Assembly: GCA_024195585.1 (NCBI GenBank)
Contig: SWBL01000053.1
Span: 1-64,000 of the forward strand
Direction: 5' to 3'
Length of the DNA stretch: 64,000 nucleotides
From: Aureobasidium sp. EXF-3400
Lineage: Eukaryota; Ascomycota; Dothideomycetes; Dothideales; Saccotheciaceae
The translations under genes were made by a program, and so were the position numbers. A model generated the notes under the pieces. The model had not been told where the DNA came from. It saw nothing but the letters and a program-made list of their open reading frames with translations, and made no database searches. Below, piece by piece: positions 1 to 12,018 of the stretch. How positions within the stretch are numbered: the first letter of the stretch is position 1; every line of letters starts with the position of its first letter.

Positions 1-364
1 GACGAGACACATACGACAGTTACCGGCGATCATGAGCTTCTCGTGGTAGCAGTAGCGGGGGACGGTGGAGCCGGCCTTTTCGCAGGCCTGGATGAGGGCA
101 GAGCCGGCTGTTCAAGCGTGTCAGACGTGGCGATGGTATGGGGATAGTGGTGAGTAGAAGCATACCCTCTATTGAGACCTTCTTGCCATCTGGGAGCGCG
201 TGTCAGTCATGTCGGATGCGGTCTTGGTGCTAAGTTGTAGGCGTACCGATTGTGAGCTCGACCTCAGCAGGACGAGGGGCGGACGAGGCGAAGGCGCGGG
301 TGGCATTGACAGAAGCCAGCCTCTGCGAGCGCGGCAGACTGCGCAAAAGCTGTTGGCGCATCAT
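1..364 (-). CDS. nuo78: NADH:ubiquinone oxidoreductase 78 kDa subunit (NDUFS1/NUO78), 5' part, runs off the left edge
   Basis: This is the start of the large Fe-S subunit of mitochondrial complex I, which accepts electrons from the flavin subunit and passes them along its Fe-S clusters. Three exons are visible: 364-247, 189-166 (only 24 nt) and 107-1. The introns are 246-190 and 165-108, both GT-AG and both phase 1. The start encodes [16 protein letters not shown], an Arg/Ser-rich mitochondrial presequence. It leads into [15 protein letters not shown] and then [19 protein letters not shown], the plant-type [2Fe-2S] ferredoxin motif of this family. The rest of the protein lies outside the window. 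The gene faces CSE1 across about 350 bp. Recognition comes from these motifs. The small exon makes the gene easy to miss in ORF scans. Confidence 0.88.
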
Positions 365-714
365 GTTGTGTGAGGCCGGAGGATATGGTTATGTCGAGTA
401 GAAAGAGCGAGTACTCGTAGTATCGACAGCGAGAGCCACTGGCAGTCGAGCGGCGTCAAGTTTCCGCTCCGCTGACACCATGTCCGCTGATTGGCTGATG
501 GTTGGTAAGCGGCTGTCTCCGCTGGCAGCCTGCTTTTTTCTTCCTTTTTTCTTTTTTTGCTTCTTCTGAATCCCTGGGCAGGTCGAGTGCACGTCCCTAA
601 TGCGGGGAGCTGTTGGTTCTGTTTACACGCCTAAAACTTCTTGTCGCCTGCTCGTTGCTTCCACCATTCTCTGTGCACTTATTTATTTCCTTCGGTTTGA
701 CGACCATTTCCACC
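365..714. promoter_or_regulatory. Divergent intergenic promoter between NUO78 and CSE1
   Basis: These 350 bp separate two start codons that point away from each other, so the promoters of both genes must lie here or overlap. The stretch holds a purine/pyrimidine-biased run near 530-565 but no clear TATA box. The short open frames inside it do not look like protein. Confidence 0.6.
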
Positions 715-3713
715 ATGTCGGCCGATCTGTCAACGATTGCCAACCTGCTACAAGCTAGTCTTGATCCCCGCCAGAACAAGCAAGGCAAGTCTCGCACGAA
801 ACACTCAACAGCGTCATGTGCTGACCACACATCACAGCCGAGCAGGCCATTCGCCAGGAGGAGGCCAAGCCTCAGTTCTCTCTCGCTCTCCTTCAGATTG
901 TCGCTTCAGACTCATATCCGAACACAACACGGTTGGCCGCCGCCCTCTTCTTCAAGAACTTCATCCGCCGCACCTGGACCGACGAGGATGGCAACTACAA
1001 GCTTCCTCAAGACGAGGTCACCGCCATTAAGCGTGAGGTTATTGGCCTCATGATCTCTGTGCCTGCCACCATCCAGACCCAGCTGGGAGAGGCCATCAGC
1101 GTCATCGCCGACTCGGATTTCTGGGAGCGCTGGGACACTCTGGTCGACGACCTTGTATCGCGCTTCACTCCCGACAACCCAAAGGTCAACAATGGTGTCC
1201 TGCAGGTCGCTCATTCCATCTTCCGCCGCTGGCGTCCTCTTTTCCGCACAGACGAACTCTTCACTGAGATCAACCACGTCTTGTCAAAATTCTGCGAACC
1301 CTACCTCGCCCTTTTGCAGGTAAGACGCTCTCCGCTGAACAAGTGCTGACAGCATCACTGACATTCTGAAAAGAGCACAGATCAGCAAATCGCCGCAAAC
1401 CAGAACAACAAGGACCTTCTTGCTCAACACTTTACCACACTCAACCTCAGCATCAAGCTGTTCAACGACCTTTCTTGTCAAGATCTGCCTCCAGTCTTCG
1501 AAGACAACCTCGCTTCCATTAGCGCTCTGCTCTTGAAGTATTTGAGCTACGACAACCCTCTCCTGCACACCGATGATGAGTCAGAGGCTGGTCTCTTGGA
1601 GTACAACAAGGCTGCCATCTTCGAGGCTTTGATTCTCTACGTTCAGAAATACGAGGATGCCTTTGGACCATACCTGGGCCAGTTTGTCGAGAGCTCTTGG
1701 ACCCTGCTTACTGCCATCGGTCCCGAGACAAAGTACGACATTCTGGTCAGCAAGGCTCTGCAATTCTTGACTTCAGTCACCAAGATCAATCAATACGCAC
1801 AGAGCTTCAACAACCAGGAAATTCTTGGTCAGGTCGTGGAGAAGGTTATCCTCCCCAACTTGTCTTTGCGCGAGTCGGATGTTGAGATGTTCGAAGACGA
1901 GCCCATCGAGTTCATTCGCCGCGATCTGGAAGGATCCGACAGCGATACCCGTAGAAGAGCAGCCACTGACTTCCTCCGTCAGCTGGTCGAACAGTTCGAG
2001 AAGCTCGTTACAGACGTCGTTTCGCAGTACATTGCACACTACCTGGCCGACTACGAAAAGAGCAAGAGCGACAACTGGAAGTCAAAGGACACTGCCGTCT
2101 ACCTCTTCACCTCGATCGCTGCAAAGGGTGTTCCTACTGCTGCTCGTGGTGTGCAGACAACAAATCCCAACGTTGATGTTATTGACTTCTTCCAAAAGAA
2201 CATTGCTGTCGATCTCACTTCAGCTGACACCGAAGCCATCCTCAAGGTCGATGCCATCAAGTATCTCTACTTGTTCCGTAGCCAACTCACCCAGGACCAA
2301 TGGCAAGCTGCCTTCCCTCTGTTGGTTCAGTGTCTTGGTAACGAGAACTATGTCGTCCACTCCTATGCCGCTATCGCTGTCGAGCGTGTCCTCTACATGA
2401 CCGATGACAAGCGCCAACCCATCATTCCTAGAGAAACTCTCCAGTCACTCAGCAAGGATCTCCTGCAACATCTCTTCCTCCTCATGACCAAGGACTCCAA
2501 GGCCGAGAAGATCCAGGAGAACGAGTTCTTGATCAAGTGTGTAATGCGTGTTCTTATCGTTATCCGCGAAGGTGTTTTGCCTATCCTCGACATGGTTCTC
2601 ACCAACCTCATCAACATCGTCAAGGTCATCCGCCACAACCCTAGCAACCCTCGCTTCTACTACTACCACTTTGAGAGTATCGGTGCTGTTGTTCGCTTCG
2701 CAGCTCCTACACAAGCCGCTAAGCTCGAAGCTGCTCTTTACGATCCCTTTGCTGAGATCCTGGCCAACGACGTCCAAGAATTCCAGCCTTACGTCTTCCA
2801 GGTCTTTGCTGCACTCCTCGAAGCAAACCCTTCAGGTTCTCTGCCTGACTACTACCAGAGTTTGCTTGGTCCCATTCTCACATTGGATATGTACAACTCT
2901 CGCGGCAACGTACCCGCTCTTGTCCGCCTCCTCTCCTCCATGATCCCTCGCGCCGTTGAGCAGATCGTTGCAAACAACCAGCTCGAGCCTATTCTGGTTA
3001 TCTTCCAGAAGCTCATCTCCTCCAAGGCAAACGAGTCGCTTGGTTTTGATCTGCTCGAAGCAATCTGTGGCAATATTCCAGTCACTGCACTGCAAAACTA
3101 CCTTACTACGATTCTGCAGCTGCTCATGACCCGTCTCTCCAATTCAAAGACGGAGAACTTTACCATCCGCTTTGTTCGCTTCTACCACTTCTTCTCAGCA
3201 CGGGATGACAAGGGTCTCGGTGCCGATCTTTTCATCAACGTTACCGATCAGGTCTCGCAAAATGTTTTCACTCAACTGTATCTTCAGATCATCCTTCCCG
3301 ATACACAGAAGCTGTCAAGACCATTCGACCGCAAGACTGCCGTCGTTTCGCTCACCCACACCCTCGCTAACAGTCAGGCTTTCGTGGATCGTTACGGCAA
3401 GAAGGGTTGGGGCTTCACATGCGAGGCACTTCTCAAGCTTCTCATCAACCCCCCTCTCCCACAAACTGCTGATGACCTGCTCATCGAAGATCGTGATGTA
3501 GAAGACGTCGGCTTCGGTGTTGGATTCACGGCCCTCAACACCTGCAAGCCCGTGCCTAGAGATCCCTTCCCTGAAGTTCAGGATGTCAAGCAGTGGGTCG
3601 GATTGTACCTGCGCGAAGCCGACTCCAAGACTGGTGGTCGTATCGCAGCCGCCGTGAGCGAAAAGCTCGGTCCCGATGCTCAAGCAGCCTTGAGCAGTGT
3701 CATGCAAGGATAG
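715..3713 (+). CDS. cse1: Importin-alpha re-exporter Cse1/CAS (exportin-2)
   Basis: Cse1 is a HEAT-repeat karyopherin that returns importin-alpha from nucleus to cytoplasm with Ran-GTP. Exons are 715-784, 838-1319 and 1374-3713, giving about 963 aa, the usual family length. The start MSADLSTIANLLQASLDP and the following FSLALLQIVASDSYPNTTRLAAALFFKNF segment (here shortened: LAAALFFKNFIRRTW) match the importin-beta N-terminal domain. The long third exon carries the Cse1 and CAS/CSE C-terminal regions. Intron 2 is GT-AG (1320-1373). Intron 1 (785-837) only restores the reading frame if it starts with GCAAGT, so it is a GC-AG intron. The GT a few bases downstream gives the wrong frame. Identity is very sure and the first junction is sure from frame and motif. 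Confidence 0.93.
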
Positions 3714-5127
3714 GAACTTCCACGAACACCGAACAACGAACCACCACGTTTGTCATTCAGGAAGCGTAACGCACTGGAAGCTTTCGGTCCAGTACCTGAG
3801 CTTCATTGGGACTCCGGGACCGACTCCTCTGTGTCCGAGGTTTCTACACCTCCTTCAAGCACAGAGGAACATTTGAGCCTGGCAGGGACCATGCAGCAAA
3901 ATCAAAGCCCGAAAATGTCGGGCAGTTGAACATTTGTCGCGTTTGCTGGAATCCGCATTGTACTGGATGATGCTAAATGATTGGTCTTTGAAAGAAGGAA
4001 AAACATTAGAAGCATTTATCCCATCCAAAACCCCGCTTCGTTTATGCATTTAGCTCTATAGCTCCATAGACGCCCCATTTTCGTATTGTATCTTTATCGT
4101 TTCTTTTTCAAAATCAATACCATTCCCGAGCGTGAACTCACTTGGAGCTTAGGCACGGCAGCAGTCAAACCAACCTCCACCGCGGGAGCAGCATCAGATG
4201 AGGAACGAATCTCTCTCGACTGCACCCAGTGTGAGAGCAAATTGCCCTGAGAGATGAGTCTAAATCTGGGCGATATTCCGCTACAGTCGTCTGGATGAAC
4301 GACACAACACTATCTCACAAAAAGAGGTCTCGCTTCCACTGATTTCCCGCGAGACGCAACATAAGTGCTATGAGCCATCCAGAGAAGAGTTGGGAAGTCG
4401 GTGCGTCTCTGAAAACTCCTCACCACCCAGCAATAAAGACACACAACCTAGAAGCAATAATGATATTATCCCCCAATCTCCGCCCAACTGCCTTCATCCC
4501 CAACAGCCCCAAAAGAATCTCATCGTCAAATAATCGCTCACCCCCAAAAACAACAACAACAACAACAAACAAACTCCCTGGCTAAAAGATCTAGCCTCTT
4601 GGGTTAGGGTTCCAAGGATTGCAGATACCAAAGCAAACGAACCTAGGATCTTGAAGATTGGGAGGAAGGTTTGAGTGAAGGGTGAGAAGATGGGGGAGTA
4701 AGCGGTAGACAGCATCAAGGGAAAAGGAAGAAATGGATGCGATGTTGCATGTGCTGAAGAAGGGTGGATTGAAGGAGAAAGGAGGAAGAAGATACACATG
4801 CGTAAGTCTGATAGAGCTAGATTCCTGTATTCGCCCTTTTGAAGGCTATCTGTGTCGTCTTTGTACAGCTTCACTGTGGACCGTGGGGCTCGAGGAACGA
4901 AAGGGGTCGTGCGAACACCACATTGCAAGACCAAGACATGCAAAACTATCAGGTACAAGGATCGCACGTATAATGGACGTGAGATGAGTTTACACTGACG
5001 TCTCTTGCGTACGTAGGTGTCGCCCGAGAGCGAAGGAGTCTGCACAGTCATTGCTCAGACCAAGATCGCAGGTCGCGGTAAAGTTATCTAGTGCATTGAG
5101 GCGCAAACCATATGAGTTATGTTCCTT
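3714..5127. other. Intergenic region between CSE1 and the FAD monooxygenase
   Basis: About 1.4 kb between two convergent genes, so it holds both 3' ends. The longest open frame (minus strand, about 4494-5051) has low-complexity Phe/Leu/Ser/Pro content and no recognisable domain, so it is not called. A short CAA repeat lies at 4551-4568. I see no RNA gene here. Confidence 0.5.
4551..4568 (+). repeat. (CAA)6 microsatellite
   Basis: Six perfect CAA units in noncoding sequence. It is short and probably neutral. Confidence 0.8.
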
Positions 5128-7048
5128 TTACATATCGCTCAATCCAGCATCAACCGCTTTAATCTGCAAAGCCAAGAATTTGCTGTAGATTCTGCAGAGA
5201 GCAAGGTTTCCTCCCATGTACCAGAAGTGAGGATGGCCTGAGGGTCGCCACATCTGTTTTTCCAAAGATTGTCAGTCAATAGCCACGGATATGGAAAGAA
5301 GAATGATAGGAAAAAAAAACACTTACACCATTCAACTCTCCCTCATCATCCAAATCCCACACATCAACGACTTTATCCGCAACCTCATCGCCAAGGATTT
5401 TGCGGCAAGAAGTACGCATGTTGTCGTAGCCTGTTGCCAAAACCACCACATCTGCAGCGACAAAATTGCTGTCGGCGAAACGTACGCCTTCAGCTTCGAA
5501 TCCAGAAATTCCTTCAGCACAGCGCACGACTTTCACTTGCCCGGAAGTGATGAGGTCGCTACATCCCACATCGATGTAATAGCCACCTCCTTTGGTCATG
5601 TACTTTCTAAAAAGTCCGGAGCCATCGTGGCCGAAATCGACTTTGAAGCCTGCTTTTTCCAGTCCGTCTAGGTTTTCCTTTTCGACGTCTTTGATTGCGG
5701 CAGTGAGGTTTCTGCCCAGAGCGAATTGCACAGGCAGAGGTAGAGATTGCGAGTAGATGTCTGCGGCCTCGGTGGAAGGACCGGTTTCATCATAGGTGCC
5801 GGCGTGCAGCATGTGCCCTCCTTTTTCGGCTTGAAGCACGTAGGTGCCTGAGCGTTGCAGCATTGTCACTGATGCAGCACCCGCTTCGTGGTAATTTTGG
5901 GCAATGTCGTGGCCGCTGTTTCCAGTACCCACGACGAGGATCTTTTTGCCTTGGGCGGAAGATGGGGTGGCGTCTTTGTGGGCGCTGCCGTGGTAGATTG
6001 TGCCTTTGAAAGAGTCTTGGCCTGGGAATGTAGGAATGCGAGGTTCGCCGCTGTGGCCTGTGGCGAGGATCAATTGAGATGGATGGAGTGTTCTTTTGCT
6101 TCCGTCTGCTCTTGTGATTTCGACAGTCCAGGTCTTGGAGGAGGGTGAATAGGTTGCCGAGTTGACGGAAGAAGAGAGCCAGATGTTGAGTTCCATCAGA
6201 CTAGCATAGGCTTCAAACCAATCTCCCAGTTTGTCTTTTGGAGTGTAAAGTGGCCAATTCGAGGGGAAGGGCAGATAAGACATATGTGCGTAAGTTACGG
6301 GATCGTGGGTGACCAAGGTGCGGTATCGAGAGCGCCAGTTGTCTCCCACCCGAGCTTGCCTATCCACGATTAGAGTGGGGAGTCCCAGGGCTTGCAGTCT
6401 AGCGGCAAGATTCAGACCAGCTTGCCCGGCCCCGATTATCAAGGCAGTAGGTTCGGAATCAACAAAGTCGTAGGTGGTTTGTCTTCGCTCGAACCAGTTT
6501 GCACCAATAGAGGAATTCTGACCACCATGGGCGCGACGAGCACCAGTGGTTTCTTCATGGCCCTTGATTTCGTCGAGGGCGGTGTACAGCATATGGGCCT
6601 TCCAATCGCCATCTGCAGCTTGAGCTAAACGGAGGAAACCCTGACCTCTGCCTGTACTGGTTTCGAAAGTGAAAATCGACTGAACCCAATCGAGCTCTGG
6701 GAGAGGAGCAACGATGGAAGGAGCGTATGCGTCACCGTCTGAAGCCAAAGACAGGGGACGTAGATTTATAGACGAGAGAATAGGAGAGAGGAAAGAGATT
6801 ATGGCAGGTAGACCATGCAGAGTACGAAGATCCCAGGAGAGAGCTACGTGGTCACGCCACCAGCTGTCTTGATGGAAGACGGTAGATAGACGAGAAGCAT
6901 CACCAGAGAGGAGGACTGCTGAGAAGCGGTCGAGCCAGTTTTGGGCAATTGAACGTGGACTTGGGTAGGTAGAGAGATTGTGTGCAGGTTTAGGCGATTT
7001 GAAGTGTGACAAGGAGATGTCATGAGGTTGAGGAGGTGTAGCAAGCAT
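5128..7048 (-). CDS. FAD-dependent (flavin-containing) monooxygenase with N-terminal NTF2-like segment
   Basis: The product (615 aa) is a class B flavoprotein monooxygenase. Exons are 7048-5327 and 5253-5128; the intron 5326-5254 has a GTAAGT donor. Without splicing the last 41 residues, starting MWRPSGHPHFWYMGGN, would be lost. Residues about 1-170 resemble the SnoaL/NTF2-like extension common in fungal members. An FAD-binding GAGQAG motif lies near residue 203, an NADPH-binding GTGNSG near 372 and the ATGY motif near 538. The FxGxxxH-type FMO signature appears as FKGTIYHGSAH. The substrate cannot be told; relatives act on small nucleophiles or indole-pyruvate-like compounds. It is not next to an obvious biosynthetic cluster. 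Confidence 0.88.
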
Positions 7049-7414
7049 TTTGATGGAGTGGATGTTCGAGAGGAGAGTCGAGGATACAAAGACAATGGAA
7101 ACAGACGGGCAGGACCTAGCTGGTTTATGTATACGTGAGAGTAGCGGGAAGTACGGCGGCGGGGTAGCAAGTTAGTACTACGTGTGGCTACAAAAGAGGA
7201 AAGACTGGCGAAGACGAGTGTGAGGATTCTCGTCGGACATGAGGTTGGAAAGGTGGTCGGATTGCCCTTTTGGGCTGCCAAGGCTCGGGCGAGTTGCTTC
7301 ACGTCGGCACACCTTCCTTGAGTCCTTCGACCTCGCACAACATCAACCCGAAGACACGATCCGACCTGATTCAAGAAACATACAACTGCTGGCAGTTAGA
7401 AACAACAAGTCAAC
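7049..7414. promoter_or_regulatory. Divergent promoter region between the monooxygenase and the MSO1-like gene
   Basis: The 366 bp lie between two start codons on opposite strands. No TATA box or clear repeat is seen. Confidence 0.5.
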
Positions 7415-8071
7415 ATGTCGTCGTATTTATCCAACATCCTCACAAACACAACGTCCAAATACAACACACTCCGGCGCAACCTCCTATCCGACGGAGTCGA
7501 TGGCGACACCGAAGACGACTCTCACCTGTGTCGAGCACTCCGCGCATACTACACCGAGCAGAACAAAGCCTTTCCACCTTGGCTGCCCAACGACCCCAAG
7601 CGCTCAGCATCTGTGCAAACAACATCGTCTTTTACATCCAGCCTGCGACAGCCATCATCACAACAAACACCCACAATCAATGCCCCTCAAGGAGGTGGAC
7701 GAGGCGGTCTGAGTGACCTCTGGGACAGCCCTGGCCAGAAACAGCCATCATCACAACCTCAATCGCTGAGAGTGAGAGCACAAGATCGAAGTCCGTCCTT
7801 CCAGGGACGGTCGCAGGGAGGAGACAATCTGGCGGCACCTCGACCATTGCCGAGTCAAAGAGCAGGGAGCTATCAGAGTACTATCGCTCAGCAGCAGCAA
7901 GGCAGCGATGCTGCACCACCAGTTAGCAGTGGAGGCACAGCACAGGATAGACTCAAGGCCAGATTGTGGGGAGCTGCGAGAGTCAACAGTGCGGCAAATG
8001 TAGCATCGTCGGCGGGGACAGCATCAGGAGGACCATCACCAGCAGGGTCTGGTCGCTTTGCCAGAGGTTAA
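7415..8071 (+). CDS. Mso1-like Sec1-binding exocytosis protein
   Basis: This 218-aa single-exon protein opens with MSSYLSNILTNTTSKYNTLR, followed by an acidic DGDTEDDSHLCRALRAYYTE segment and FPPWLPNDP. That N-terminus matches the Sec1-binding region of the fungal Mso1 family. The middle is disordered and rich in Gln, Ser and Pro, and a conserved-looking C-terminal RLKARLWG motif follows near residue 188. In yeast, Mso1 binds the SM protein Sec1 and the Rab Sec4 at exocytic sites and helps SNARE-driven fusion. The family call rests on the N-terminal pattern, so role here is inferred. GYP7, another trafficking gene, follows 296 bp downstream on the same strand. Confidence 0.7.
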   Translation: MSSYLSNILTNTTSKYNTLRRNLLSDGVDGDTEDDSHLCRALRAYYTEQNKAFPPWLPNDPKRSASVQTTSSFTSSLRQPSSQQTPTINAPQGGGRGGLSDLWDSPGQKQPSSQPQSLRVRAQDRSPSFQGRSQGGDNLAAPRPLPSQRAGSYQSTIAQQQQGSDAAPPVSSGGTAQDRLKARLWGAARVNSAANVASSAGTASGGPSPAGSGRFARG

Positions 8072-8367
8072 TATCATTGAGGTAGCGAGGAGTTATGGAG
8101 TCTTGTCTTTCCGTTTTCCCTTAGTAATGGAACTCATCTGATATGCTGACTTTGCTCGACTCTTGCTTTCAACGAAATCCCTTTTTGTGATATAATGGGT
8201 GCCGCCTACTTGCATAGTATTATGTTCATAAATGTCCAGACAAACACGAAAAGAGGGGCTTCTTGGGACAAAGTTAGCTACCCCACACACGTCATGCCCC
8301 CCGACCATCTATCACAAGCATCAAGGCAGCAGTTTGAGAGAGACCGAGTCGACGACAAGTCCAAGAC

Positions 8368-10927
8368 ATGGCAGCATCACACAACAGCAGTCCACCTGCA
8401 TCAGTATACGACATGAGCGACGACGAAGAGAGCGACTACAACAGCGTGCGCCGTCGCTCGTCGGCCTCGCGCGGCGTCAAGCTGCTCTACGCAAAGAGCA
8501 AGGTCTTTGTCCACCCGTCGCCCTCGTCCAAGGACAACATCGATGGCTTTGTCGCCCTGTACGAGCAAAAGTCGCCTTCCGCATCCTCCGCCGCTTCCTC
8601 GTCCACCCACATCCCCTCATCCTCGCTGATTCTGGGCTGGACTCCTCTCGCCTCCCTTCAGAGCCAGGGTCAGTTCGACACTTACTCAAAAGTCGACCTC
8701 GACGACAAGGACCAACCTACCCGAAACCTCGTTCCGCCTCCGCCCATCACTTCTGCCCACTCCGCCTCTCCAGGTCCATACCCTTTTGCTATCCAAGCCA
8801 GCGAAATCTACTCGGTCCAGATCCGCCCGCCCAGCGCCGGCTGGTGGTTTGGCAGCATCGTCATCAACACTCGCTCAGGAGACAGCTTCCCTGCTCTCTT
8901 CTTTCACGACAGCGAATGTCAGTCCACAATAAACCACCGCAAGAAGCTCGCCCGCGAGAACTTTGACCCCTTTGGCGAGAGCGGCAACTTGTTCTGGGGC
9001 GGTGATCAAGTCTTGGGATGGCTGAAAAGACACCTCAACGTTGAACGCTCCCCCGAGCCCAATATCTTCCTGATCGAGCCCTCGGATGCTGATCGTACTG
9101 GCTTTGGCACAAACAAGTCTGGAAAGCCAACCCCCGACAAGGTTCAGCAAGCTCTCGAAGGCCCAAATGCACAACCTCAAAAGAAGAAAAAGGAGGATCC
9201 TGTTGCAAAGTTCTTCAAGGAATCTCGCTGGGCTGTCTTGGAGAAGCTCAGCCAGGTCACCACTTTCACCCGTCGCACTGCCCAGGCTGCTGCTGATAAC
9301 CCCAAATTGCCTCCTCAGCTGCGTCGTATCATGCAGAATCCTCAAGTCCAGACAGTCCAAGAAGAGTTTGACAGTGCTCGCCTTTATCTCGCCAGATGGG
9401 CCATGACTATTGCTGAACAGAGTGAGCGTGACAGGAGCCAACGTATCTATACAGCCAAGGACCTGCTTGAGAATGAGGATACTGAGCTCGGCGAGTTTGA
9501 GATTCTCGATGTTGACATGAGAAACCTTGAGCTGAACGAGAAGAGAGATCCTGTTACTATCAAGGAATGGAACGCTTTCTTTGATTCTCATGGAAGACTA
9601 CAAGTCACTCCTGATGAGGTCAAGGAGCGTGTTTTCCATGGTGGTTTACATCCAGATGATGGTGTCAGAAAGGAAGCTTGGCTGTTCCTCCTGGGTGTAC
9701 ACGACTGGAACAGTACCAAAGATGAACGCAAGGCCAAGATGAACAGTCTCAACGACGAGTACATCCGTCTCAAGGGTGCTTGGTGGGACCGTATGATGGA
9801 TGAAGATGGCACACTCGAGGAGCGCGAATGGTGGAAAGAGCAAAAGATGCGCATAGGTAAGCTTCCCTCATTAACTCTGCACTCTCCAGCATCAAGTAAC
9901 TGACATCTACCCACATTGCGTGGGGTCCGTGCTGTAGAAAAAGATGTGCACCGAACTGATCGAAACATCCCTCTCTTTGCTGGAGAAGACATTCCTCATC
10001 CAGATCCGACATCTCCATTTGCCGAAGTTGGCACAAACGTCCATCTTGAGCAAATGAAGGATATGCTACTAACTTACAACGAATACAACAAAGACTTGGG
10101 CTATGTTCAAGGTATGAGTGACTTACTCGCTCCCATCTATGCAGTCATGCAAGATGATGCTGTAGCCTTCTGGGGCTTTGTGAACTTTATGAATCGCATG
10201 GTGAGTATCTCATTCCTTGGTCTGGAGTATCACTGCTCACACAAAGTCCTTCTAGGAACGAAACTTCCTCCGCGATCAAAGCGGCATGCGTCTTCAACTC
10301 ACCACCCTCGACCATCTCGTCCAACTCCTCGATCCAAAACTCTACCTCCACCTCCAATCCGTCGACTCGACAAACTTTTTCTTCTTCTTCCGCATGCTGC
10401 TCGTCTGGTACAAGCGCGAATTCCCCTGGCTGGACGTGCTGCGTCTGTGGGAAAGCCTCTGGACCGACTTTCTGTCTGCAAACTTCCACCTCTTCATCGC
10501 CGTTGCCATCCTCGAAAAACACAGAGATGTGATTATGGAGCATCTGCGCGGCTTTGACGAAGTTTTGAAGTACGTCAACGAGTTGAGCAACACCATTGAT
10601 CTGTCCTCGACGTTGCTCAGAGCAGAAGCGCTGTTTGGAAGGTTCCAGAGGACGGTGGAAGCCATCGACCGTAAAGACCATTTCCCTACTCCGACGCTCA
10701 GGCAGAGGAAACAGATTGCTGCGGGGGGTAGTTTGGATCAGGGTGCTGAGAATGTGGGACATGATGGTAAGCAAGCTGCTGCTGCGAGCAGTTCTTCTGA
10801 TGCCGCTGCTGCTGCGAGTGCGCAAACTACAACGACAACGACGGCTCAGAAAGAGAGGATTGTTAGTCCTGAGCTTAGAGCTTTGCTCAGTAGGGACTTT
10901 TCCAGGGTTGAGAAAGCTGCAAAATGA
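8368..10927 (+). CDS. gyp7: Rab GTPase-activating protein Gyp7 (TBC domain)
   Basis: The exons 8368-9856, 9938-10200 and 10256-10927 give about 807 aa. Gyp7 stimulates GTP hydrolysis on Ypt7-class Rabs and so controls vacuole and late-endosome fusion. The N-terminal third fits the DUF3548 (PH-like) region of the Gyp7/TBC1D15 family. The TBC domain starts near residue 410 (GRLQVTPDEVKERVFHGGL). Its arginine finger is in IEKDVHRTDR, rebuilt exactly across the first splice junction, and its glutamine finger is in YVQGM. Both catalytic residues are present. The C-terminus is Ala/Ser/Thr-rich. A second in-frame ATG at 8413 (MSDDEESDYN) is an equally possible start. Confidence 0.92.
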
Positions 10928-12018
10928 AGAAGAAGAACTCGCGAGTAAGAAACCCCCACCTCCATCGCTCTTTTATACCTAGGAGTGGGGGGTGTTGTAT
11001 GAATTGGGCCTTTTTCTTTTTTTGCGTGTTTTGGTGTTTTGGTCTTGGGGGGGGGATTGGGAAGGAGGTTTTTTCTGCAAAGGGGGCAGGGAACTTTTGG
11101 GAGATTTGCTTACTTGGGAAGGGGGTTTGTTTGTACTGGGCATTTTCTTCTGATTCAACGATCGGTATATGAGAAACAATCAAGGTCTCTTTTTTTGCTT
11201 TCTCTTTGTTTTTTCTTCCCCCTCTGTTTTCTTCTCTTGAGAGGATGGATTGTTCCTGACTTTGATGCTTGTTTACTCGCTTTCTCTCACGTCTTTTTTT
11301 GGTGAGTAACACAACTTTTCGATGGAATTTTCTGCGGATAGTAGAACATTATTCTTTGATATGCTTTCTTGGGGATATATGTAGCTAGGGGGCCTCTCCT
11401 CTCGCATGTATGGAACAGAGCAATATGGGAATCGGGTTCCTGGCAGGAGAAGCGAGACAAAGGAAAGAGAAAAGAAAGAAGAAGAAGACTTGGCGAACTT
11501 TTATAACTAACCGCCCATATCTTCGAAAGGTTTAGAAGGATTACTCACACAGTGCTATACTTCCCACAGAAAAGGATAGGAGCAGGGTGGTACTAGCAGC
11601 CACTTTTTTCGAGCCCCGTTTTCACGTGACCAGAATGGGCAGCTTTGTAACATAGGAAGTTGGGTTGTTTCAGAGACAAAAGCTTTTCTGTGTGACATTG
11701 TTAGGCAGTTTTCCCAACAATGAGTACGAAAGTTCTGGATAGCACAGCAAGGGCGAGAAAGAGTTGTTGAACATGAAGAAATAGGTTTTTTTCTCTCAGA
11801 GAGCAACTATACAAAAGCTAATAAAAAGAAAGGGTATTCATCCATCATGATAGAAAAACAACAGGATCCAACAAAGAGTCTAATGTAGTAGCGAGCTCAA
11901 GTTTCCCAAATCACCGACATCCAGGAGGCATAACCCTCAACAAGATGCCAGCACCAGGTACGGCTTCAGCAACAACGTGACCAGTGTCCTGTGCATGCTG
12001 CTCATCATCAGAGCAACT
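10928..12018. other. Intergenic, T-rich 3' flanks of two convergent genes
   Basis: About 1.1 kb holding the 3' ends of GYP7 and formate dehydrogenase. It has long T-, G- and A-rich runs (for example 11010-11080 and 11455-11490). Open frames in it are low-complexity Lys/Phe/Ser sequence and are not called. Confidence 0.5.

Noticed and set aside
912..1277. Long antisense open frames over CSE1, Sec16 and other genes
   Set aside because: They are shadows of the real coding strands, caused by biased codon use.
4494..5051. 185-codon minus-strand open frame
   Set aside because: Low-complexity Phe/Leu/Ser/Pro content, no domain, lies in convergent 3' flank.
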